Shown here piece after piece: positions 57,022 to 64,000 of a stretch of 64,000 nt of DNA. Source of the DNA: Agrypnia vestita (taxonomy: Eukaryota > Arthropoda > Insecta > Trichoptera > Phryganeidae); NCBI GenBank assembly GCA_016648135.1, contig JADDOH010002129.1, positions 248,001 to 312,000 on the forward strand, given 5' to 3'. The notes under the pieces are model-generated. The model saw only the letters and a list, made by a program, of their open reading frames with translations. It was not told the origin of the DNA and searched no databases. Position 1 is the first letter of the stretch, and each line of letters starts with the position of its first letter. The translations under genes were made by a program, and so were the position numbers.

Positions 57022-57897
57022 AGGGGGAATTACCTTTCTACGAAGCGAGAAAAATAGCAATTTTTGTGAATTTTTTTAAGAAAACCTATAAAAATTTTGG
57101 TATTTGTATCATTTTTATGTGAAAGTAGGTACATATTTTTAAAAATATGTTAAATTTTTTTTATTAAAAAGTATTCAACATTTACGGAAAATTCTCCATT
57201 TCATCTGTAATCATCAGAATAAAAAAACAAAAATATTTTCAAAAATGACACTTCAATTTAGTCTTTGACGTAGGGGTTTTTGAATACACAGATTTTTAAC
57301 AAAATGGCGTGCGTCTGAATTTAAAAAAGCGTTTTTTAGGAAAAAATTCGATTTTATTATGCCGATAAAAAAAATAAAGTCACTTAAAAAAATTCTACGA
57401 CAAAGACTAGATAATAATGTAAAAACTAACCCCTAAAAATTTCAAGTTCAGTGGTTGCCGAGATATTTTGATCACCGATTTTCAAAGCATGGTTTCTAGT
57501 AAAACGTGTTTGAAATTTGAGCAACGAATAAATCGCGGTTCCATGTCCATAAATAAGTCCTCCAACTTGCTTAGAATTCTCATATCCAGCACAAACATAA
57601 TAGAAACAGGTGTTACGTTATGAAAGAGCCCAACTGGCAGCTACCTGTGTGTTGCGTGGAGCCACGCTACACGCAGGTAGCTAGCTGCCAGTCGGGCTCA
57701 AGAAAGGTAATCAACGAAGAGATGCCACTAATCGGCCAGGTAATCAAAAAAGATATGCCACTATTACCAGCTATAACTTTGTTACTTTTTTAATTTTTGC
57801 TTGAAATTCATACCAGACATTTTAAAGACCTCAAACTTTAATAAAATACAAAAATTTAAAAGCGATTTTTTCGAAATGTCTAGGTACGTTTTCCCCT
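57022..57897. mobile_element. TTAA-flanked TIR element 2
   Basis: TTAA at 57018-57021 and 57898-57901 encloses 876 bp whose ends are inverted (AGGGGGAATTACCTT and, reverse complemented, AGGGGAAAACGTACCT). It has no transposase frame. A GC-rich hairpin (57626-57699) with 'cgcaggtagct' resembles a block at 45826 in the other TTAA-flanked element, suggesting kinship. Confidence 0.65.
57626..57699. repeat. GC-rich hairpin, ~34 bp arms
   Basis: 'gagcccaactggcagctacc' pairs with the block ending 'ctgccagtcgggctc'; one 4 nt bulge (tagc) and few mismatches, almost no loop. It sits about two thirds into the TTAA-flanked element. Confidence 0.85.
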
Positions 57898-57974
57898 TTA
57901 ATGGCTTACACCAGCCTGGGAGATTAAAAGTGAGGTGAAAATTGGATATTTGGAAAACTAAGACATGATAAATT

Positions 57975-58230
57975 AATTTTCAATAACCAAATTAATTAAT
58001 CAATTAGAAAGTAAAATCTATTTCACCAAAAAATATTTGGCTACTACCGGGATTCGAACTCGGGTCACCTCCTTTCCTTTTATTTTTTCGTGAATTAGAT
58101 TTTTCTGTATGTCTTTCTAATTGATTAATTAATTTGGTTACTAAAAATATTTCACAGAACTTTGTTCTGAAAAATTACAACTTCACAAATACGAATGTGT
58201 TCTTGAATATAATATCTGTTGTATCAAATG
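57975..58230. mobile_element. Family A repeat, copy 5 (rearranged)
   Basis: The left half is in minus orientation ('ggctactaccgggattcgaa', core cut at 'cctcctttcc'). From 58080 the sequence switches to the plus-orientation arm ('tttttcgtgaattagatttt', 'gtctttctaattgattaatt'). So one arm is inverted at the middle of the tRNA-like core. Confidence 0.6.
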
Positions 58231-58329
58231 TGTGTTTAAATAAAAATAAATAAATAAATAAATTCTGGCGTCCATGTATCGGTAGTATTTCAAAGTAATT
58301 TGAACCATCGTACCAAAAAAAAGGATTGC

Positions 58330-58625
58330 TCTATGGACAAAAATAAAAATAAAAATTAATCAATTAATGAGAATTACATATAAGGTCGATTGTTCACGGA
58401 AATGTACAAGGCTTCTGTAGCTTAGTGGTCAGAGCGCTGTCCTCGGAAAGGAGGTGACCCAAGTTCGAACTCCGGTAGTAGCCAAATATTTTTTCGTGAA
58501 TTAGATTTTTCTGTATGTCTTTCTAATTGATTAATTAATTTGGTTATTAAAAATATTTCACAGAACTTTGTTCTGAAAAATTATAATTTCGCAAATACGA
58601 ATGTGTTCTTGAATACGATAAATTA
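58330..58625 (+). mobile_element. Family A repeat with tRNA-like core, copy 6
   Basis: Core 58409-58483 carries 'ggcttctgtagcttagtggt' (A box) and 'agttcgaactcc' (B box). It is flanked on the left by 'aaaattaatcaattaatgag' and on the right by 'ctaattgattaattaatttg', an inverted pair. Most complete copy in the window. Confidence 0.7.
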
Positions 58626-59384
58626 TTATTTTTTACTGGCATTTATTAAGTTATATATTTTACTATCATTTTAATATAAAAAATTTGATAAAAAAATGAC
58701 AACGTCTTGTCTATTTTTGTGAAGCTCCGGGACTGACATGCAACATTCCCTATCCCCGGTACATATTTGTTCGAAACAGAAAATAATAATATGTAGGTAC
58801 TTATTGAGAAATGAAAATGTATTCTCACCTGTAGATGAGACCATCTGTAGATCTCGAAACTAGTAGCGTAAACTTTTACTCAAAAGTGATCTTATATAAC
58901 ATGTCTTTTATTTATATATCAATCAATCATGTCATTCCACAATTTTCATGCTAAATCAATAAGTAATATTGTTAGAATTCGAGTATTAATATTGTTTTTC
59001 TTCCCATATCAAACATAATATATACAAACACAATATTTGCCACCCCTAAAAATATGCAAATAATATCATAAAATGCAAGCAATTTTGCGACCTATGATTT
59101 TTTCGGGTGAAGCTCGCGGTTTTCGAACCGGCAATCTTTCCTTGTCAGAAACCCTTCAGCTGAATAGAAGGCGTTGAGGCGACACATCTTGAGATGGACC
59201 GCTTCTGAGACATTCTGCTGAATCACGAATTCTGAATCTATGGAAGAGATGGAAGCGGCGCAGCTTCGTGCTTACGTAGAGACTGTGTTAATTCAAACAA
59301 ACTTCCCTTAACCTTTCCTTTCCGGTGCTATAAACTGAGGTTTCTAATTAATACATAGTATAACAAAGTTCCCGGCTAGCATCC
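58626..59384. other. Unassigned stretch
   Basis: Nothing recognised. Confidence 0.4.
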
Positions 59385-59880
59385 TTCTGTCTGTCTGTCT
59401 GTATGACCGCGCTATACTCGAGAACTACTGAATGGATTTGTATGCGGTTTTAACTGTTGTGTTTTGCATTTCTCCAGGAAGATTTTAATTTTTTGAAATT
59501 TGCCGCTAAAACGCTTTCACGGAAACTACCTAATCAGTTAGAGATACCAAAAAAATCATAAAGAAAGGAATTGTGTAAAATTATATTATCTACAAAAAAA
59601 TTACTGAAAAAATATATCTATCTTTTAATGATAATTTACACTAACCACACTAACTTATAACTATGAATAACTAAGATATAATGGTTAAATATTGAGCAAT
59701 TCAGTATTAATCCTTATCAAATTTAACATATTATTAAGCTTTAGCATTTACCTCAGATGAAATTTGTCCTTTACACCAAATCATTGAATTAAATATCTTA
59801 GAATAATGAGTTTAAAATAATAAGACGTGGACAAAACTGTACCGAGCGGAGCCGGGCAGGGTCGCGAATTAAGTTATACC
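59385..59880 (-). mobile_element. B/K-like repeat, minus orientation
   Basis: On the minus strand it begins near 59880 with 'cgaccctgcccggctccgct', the 'cccggc-ccgct' start style of families B and K, and ends near 59385 with 'cagacagacagacag', as family B does. About 490 bp, no coding region. Confidence 0.5.
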
Positions 59881-60300
59881 TATTTATTCTTGTTTATTAA
59901 TCAATCTTTTATATATATTTTTATTATACCTTATTTTCTTATATTATATGATTGTGATTCTACCTAGAACAAGAAAAGTATTAAAGTGAGAAATATAACT
60001 GCCCCACAGGTTTTCCATAATGGAGCATTAAAAGCTTAGTAAAAAAATATATAATTTGTGGACGACGTGGACAAAACTGTACCGAGCGGAGCCGGGCAGG
60101 GTCGCGAATTAAGTTATACCTATTTATTCTTGTTTATTAATCAATCTTTTATATATATTTTTATTATACCTTATTTTCTTATATTATATGATTGTGATTC
60201 TACCTAGAACAAGAAAAGTATTAAAGTGAGAAATATAACTGCCCCACAGGTTTTCCATAATGGAGCATTAAAAGCTTAGTAAAAAAATATATAATTTGTG
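59824..60300. repeat. Perfect 237 bp tandem duplication (240 bp period)
   Basis: 59824-60060 and 60064-60300 are identical base for base over 237 bp. Each copy contains the GC-rich start of the B/K-like repeat plus about 190 bp of flanking DNA. Zero divergence means very recent duplication or an assembly artefact. Confidence 0.95.
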
Positions 60301-60689
60301 ATAAGATTTTAATATTGCATTAACTTGTGATGGTCGACATAGAGATAGATTTAATAAATTTAGAAAATCTTAAAATAATAATATTCAAAAAGCCAAGTAT
60401 GGACATCAAAAATATATTTCTTCTGGTTTGAATCGTTTAAAAGTAAAAGCCTGATATATTCAAGATTCTATGTATTACAAGAGGCTAACAAAATATTGAA
60501 TATTCAGCTATACAAGTAATATTTTTCTTGGATCTTTATTATACCATAGATATAATTCTGTGTTAAATTAATATCGTTTGCCAATCCTAATAGACTCGAC
60601 CTTGTGAGTAGGTGCGAACGAGCCTTTACTATTTATGAATCAGAATAGTAAGTCTCGCGTGTAGCGGGTGCTTAAACTGTTATTTTAAC

Positions 60690-60893
60690 GAAACGGACCA
60701 ATCACAGGCGCGCTTTGCCTTCGACGGGTTGAGCCGGAGGCGACCGTCCTGATGGCTGAATCCGGCCAATGGCGAGCGCCGGCGGTGAGGTCATCGGGCA
60801 TAGGATGAGTCACTGCACTAGCGTGGATTTCAGAGGTATGGTGAAATCGTTACTATAAAAGGAGCGAACTCGATATACTCAGCCCCTTCAGTT
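60690..60893 (+). promoter_or_regulatory. Strong Pol II-type promoter (CCAAT boxes, TATA, Inr)
   Basis: In a GC-rich island two CCAAT boxes ('ggaccaatcac' near 60696, 'ggccaatggc' near 60765) precede TATAAAAGG at 60854. TCAGC at 60879 or TCAGTT at 60888 gives an initiator A 27-36 bp downstream of the TATA box. The layout is a complete core promoter, either of an LTR (BEL/Pao-like motifs follow at 63.4-63.8 kb) or of a host gene. The downstream leader has 62 bp repeats ('ttgcgagcgggagc' / 'ttgcggacggag'). Confidence 0.5.
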
Positions 60894-61177
60894 CGAGACC
60901 AGACTTGCGAGCGGGAGCGCTGCCCAACAGACTACCGACGGAGCCCTGAGTTCCAGAACAGCATTTGCGGACGGAGTTGCTGCCCGGACTTATGGAGGAA
61001 TCTACCATTCATCAGTAGCAGAGAGGATCATACCGCCACTGTGTAACAGCTAAGGAACACATTTATATTATCTATCGATTAATTATTTTCACTATTGAAA
61101 TGTATTTATTTTGGGAAGATTTAAAATCGGAGCAATAATGTATAATTAATATCACGATTTCTTGTGTGATCTTGGCT

Positions 61178-61495
61178 CAATTCGTACGGGAATATCTCCC
61201 AAACGAATATATTTTGATGCTTGGGGATTTTCATACCATTTGTATTAACAATTGATTTTACGGAGCTCTATAAGCAGTGCGTAATAGATTCATAATATTG
61301 TCGACGCGTTATGTATTGCATAACCAGATATCAATCCAAATCGTACGAGAAATTCTTCCGAACGAATATATTTTAAAGTATGGGGATTTTCAAACTATTT
61401 TTACTAATAATTGAATACACGTAATTCTATAAGAAATGCTTAGTAGCCTTATAATAATTGTGTTGCATAAGTATTGCGCAATCCGGTCTTCAGCC
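61178..61495. repeat. 159 bp tandem duplication
   Basis: Units start near 61178 and 61337 (anchor 'cgtacgggaa' at 61183, 'cgtacgagaa' at 61342). They share 'ccgaacgaatatattttaaa'-type and 'ggggattttcataccattt'-type blocks at about 75 percent identity. Non-coding. Confidence 0.75.
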
Positions 61496-61684
61496 AAGTC
61501 TTTATGATTTGAGTACCTCGGTACATCTGGCTTAACAAGTAGCTTCAGAATGACGAGTAAAGTACAGGATGGGGAGATCTAACTAAAGATTGGGGATATC
61601 TGGTTTGTGTTAGCCTAGCTGGCTGAGGGGTGGATGATTGCCGGCACTTGGGCGTGGAACCCGCACAAGCCCCTGCAGGGCCCC

Positions 61685-61897
61685 TTAAAGGCGGGGTCCT
61701 CCTTGTTGCTCGGGGTCGTCAATAAACCGACCACCTAACCTCATCTGGCGCAAACTACTTAAACCAACAAAAAGGTTCCCTTTGTCTTTGGAAGGATTTC
61801 CATGCTTGAATGCTGTAAAACCTTGATAGAAAACGTTAACTTCTATTTCGTCCTCTGTAAGAAAGACAGGGCCAGGATAAATATAAAAATCATTCAC
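61685..61897 (-). CDS. Unclassified 70-codon frame
   Basis: The minus-strand frame from a start at 61897 to a stop at 61685 encodes a soluble, fairly normal-looking peptide ('NDFYIYPGPVFLTEDEIEVN', 'GFTAFKHGNPSKDKGNLF'). An AG acceptor-like context (ctttcttacag, minus strand, ending about 61857) lies within it. So a real exon could begin at GAGGACGAAATAGAAG. It ends in a GC-rich hairpin-forming stretch. Composition and lack of low complexity make it one of the more gene-like frames here, but no family is recognised. Confidence 0.3.
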   Translation of the reverse strand: MNDFYIYPGPVFLTEDEIEVNVFYQGFTAFKHGNPSKDKGNLFVGLSSLRQMRLGGRFIDDPEQQGGPRL

Positions 61898-62075
61898 TCA
61901 TATGGAATAGCTGGGATATTATAAATATGTTACTAACACTCTAACATTTGTCCAAAGTAAATGTTGCAAGATGCAGAATCGTGGGACGCCGCTCTGAAAA
62001 GGCATAATGAGATTGCACAATAATTTGTAACATCGCTGACTATGCCCGCAAAGGAGGCTAATGTCGTCATCAATT

Positions 62076-62234
62076 CGTACCAAAAGAGTACATGATTCTT
62101 CAAACACCGGCCTAAAAGAAAGGCGCCTCAAGACAACACACATCATCAGAAACTCGTACCAAAAGAGTACGGCCTTCTCAATTATAAGCCTAAAAGAGAG
62201 GCGTCACAGGATCACATCTCGTAAAGAAGAGATA
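62076..62234 (+). repeat. Two 79 bp units with paired mini-hairpins
   Basis: Units start at 62076 and 62155. Each carries GTACcaaaagaGTAC and, about 45 bp later, GCCTaaaaga-AGGC, two small stem-loops with the same A-rich loop. Spacing and loops are conserved while other positions vary. Confidence 0.6.
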
Positions 62235-62332
62235 GAGTCTCGGGATGCAGTAAGTTCCGGAGGAACAAGGGGGGCCGTTTAGTCACTTAGGAAGTCGGCC
62301 ACCGGGTTTAGGCGGGCGCGGAGCCTCTACCC

Positions 62333-62354
62333 CTCTCAGCAGAGATGCTGAGGG
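62333..62354. other. Hairpin with GAGA tetraloop
   Basis: CTCAGCA - GAGA - TGCTGAG, extended by a G-U and a C-G pair; GNRA-type loop. It is followed by 'tttaaaaaat', so a terminator-like or RNA processing role is conceivable but unproven. Confidence 0.5.
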
Positions 62355-63424
62355 TTTAAAAAATCAAAACTTAGCATTCAAAGAAACTATTATTTCATAT
62401 AAACTCACGGGCTGTTGTAGAATCCTTTCGAACAAACCATCCCCGAGACCTTATCTACTTATTAATAAAGAAGTTTCGCTTCAAAAATGTCGTATTTCGT
62501 AAATAGCAAATATATGTATTATTTTCTCACGCAATTAATATGAACAGGTTCATACACGTCTAAGACGACACCATTCAAGGTAAGAATTTGCTAATACAAA
62601 GTGTTTATGATTATTAATTTCAATGTTATTTAATATGTGTGAATTTTTCCCTTTGCGCCGTTCGAACGATTTTACTGGTTTGCCTCCAATCGAAAATGTT
62701 TTATTTCTAATACACGAATTCTTTCTAGTGAACGTATTTTATTGTAACATAAATGTATAGATTATTAGGTTCGTTAGATGTTTTATTACGTAATATTATG
62801 CAATTGTTTCCACACTGCTCCTATAAAAGAATTTGAAGTTATTACGATACACAACGGGGTCCTTCATCCATTAGACGAATCATGTGCCAATTCAACGACG
62901 TATTACGAATAGTATATATTGTATTTATCGAGTTTTAGTCGCATTTATTATTTCTAGTGAGGTTTTTAGTATTGGTTCCAGGCGCCATTATGAGGCGGAA
63001 ATAGTTCATATTCATAGCCCGACTGCAATAGGTATTTTTGTCGCGTAAGAGGTAGCACTTTTGGGAATGTAACTGTGTTTTATGTTTCGTCCCTGACGGA
63101 CAGGATGGTGTAGCTGTGGCTATTTAGGTGATATACTTGGTAAATGCAAGGGGCATTAGGTATTATCGATATAGTATGCGAACCCAAGATGTTAGAATTA
63201 TTTCAGTTAATACGTATTTTTAGTTAATTTATCGTATAGAACAATTTCTGATAGTATAGAACATTATTTCATATGAAAAGTTGAATTTTAGTAGTAGTAA
63301 TATTTCTGTATTGAATATTTAATTTTTAACAACTATTTTCGCTAACATCATACGGCAAATGACTTTATTCATTGCAATGAAATTTATATTATTTAATATT
63401 ATTTTCTACGACGTATTTTTGACG
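62355..63424. other. Unassigned AT-rich stretch
   Basis: Nothing coding recognised between the GC-rich island and the leader repeats. Confidence 0.35.
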
Positions 63425-63775
63425 GGTCACCCCATAGGATTCATCACATTGTTAGCCGCGGCCAGGAGTTGGCAAATCAATTGAATATAATAGCTAAAAT
63501 TAAATATCAACTCGCGGCGATTAAGCAACGGCCTTTTAAATAAATTATTAATACAAAATTCATCGTTAATACGTTAGGAAGACCCTCTATCTAACGGGAT
63601 CATCACAGTGCTTACCGTGACCAGGAGAACGATTTATATCGAAATACAATAAAATGCTTTATAATATTAATTGAACATCATTTCGACATTAAATACAGTC
63701 TGCTCGATTTGATTAGGACCCACTATCTCTGTGGATCATCACAGTGGTGCCGTGACCAGGAGGAGCGTATTCGTT
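63425..63775 (+). repeat. Three copies of a BEL/Pao-like leader motif
   Basis: Blocks near 63436-63470, 63597-63629 and 63732-63764 read 'gatcatcacag' followed by variants of 'tggtgccgtgaccaggag'; the third is cleanest. In BEL/Pao LTR retrotransposons such a TGGTGCCGTGACCAGG-type leader lies at the end of the 5' LTR, where the primer-binding site is. Copies are 135-160 bp apart. No gag follows in the remaining 225 bp. Confidence 0.45.
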
Positions 63776-64000
63776 GGACTCATTTGCATAGTAATAAAAT
63801 CATTTTGGTTTAGTTAATATTATAAATGAAAGAAAATATTTGATTATAAAAGCGGTTTTATTTAAACAATCGCGGACCACGGTCCGTGACATCAAAGAAA
63901 AAAGATTGAGCATTTATGTGAACCACGTACTGAGATTTGTAGACAAACGTGATACTAGGTATTAGAAATTTCTTTAGGTTGTTTGTCATATAGATAGTTG
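63776..64000. other. Unassigned window end
   Basis: Includes 'gaccacggtccgtgacatc' at 63874, similar to the terminal block of the family E units ('ccacgatccgtaaca'). No reading frame recognised. Confidence 0.35.

Noticed and set aside
58409..58483. Functional tRNA genes at the tRNA-like cores (4508, 11630, 19300, 27362, 58409)
   Set aside because: T arms are intact, but the acceptor and anticodon arms do not fold cleanly, and each core is embedded in repeat DNA with SINE-type flanks or tails.
1..64000. Bacterial, phage or plasmid origin
   Set aside because: No dense long frames, ribosome-binding sites or operons; SINEs, LINEs, hAT and LTR-like elements are eukaryotic.

Overview
This 64 kb window is AT-rich eukaryotic nuclear DNA, almost certainly from an insect or another arthropod. 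No reading frame on either strand exceeds about 130 codons, and no rRNA, operon or bacterial-style gene block is visible. The sequence is densely packed with decayed transposable elements: C-terminal debris of non-LTR retrotransposons (LINEs), tRNA-derived SINE-type repeats, short terminal-inverted-repeat elements (MITEs), LTR-like units and foldback palindromes. A (TTAGG)-like run at 37066 fits an insect. I found no host gene that I can name. The best candidates for coding sequence that is not transposon debris are short and uncertain (minus strand 23847-24043, 50852-51217, 61685-61897).

Layout. 0-9 kb: a TIR repeat (family F), an LTR-like piece, a TIR element (family D), an interrupted LINE on the minus strand, a SINE at 4.5 kb and unclassified frames at 8.1-8.6 kb. 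9-16 kb: an RTE-like LINE remnant, a tRNA-like-bearing repeat (family A), a 2.2 kb element built around a ~115 bp tandem array (family K), and a large palindrome at 14.93-15.07 kb. 16-25 kb: an LTR-like unit (family E), more family A, two family B repeats, a foldback element, and a second, internally inverted family D copy. 25-36 kb: a gag-like start, LINE fragments of a recurring family (G), a SINE with a poly-A tail, inverted-repeat elements, an RTE-like remnant, and a hAT-type MITE. 36-45 kb: repeat family C in four copies, two LTR-like units, and a second hAT MITE with an exact 8 bp target duplication. 45-59 kb: an LTR-like unit split by a TTAA-flanked Mutator-like element, two long palindromes, the short sister of family K, a fifth family C copy, an LTR-like unit, a LINE 3' end with a family F insertion, a second TTAA-flanked element and rearranged family A copies. 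59-64 kb: a perfect 237 bp tandem duplication, then an unusually GC-rich island with a textbook TATA/CCAAT promoter, tandem subrepeats, and three copies of a BEL/Pao-like leader motif.

These parts do not form a pathway; the window records layered insertion, tandem duplication and inverted duplication. Family letters (A-K) are my own labels, based on resemblance between copies inside this window. All alignments were made by eye, and protein-family calls come from remembered motif patterns, not from database searches.
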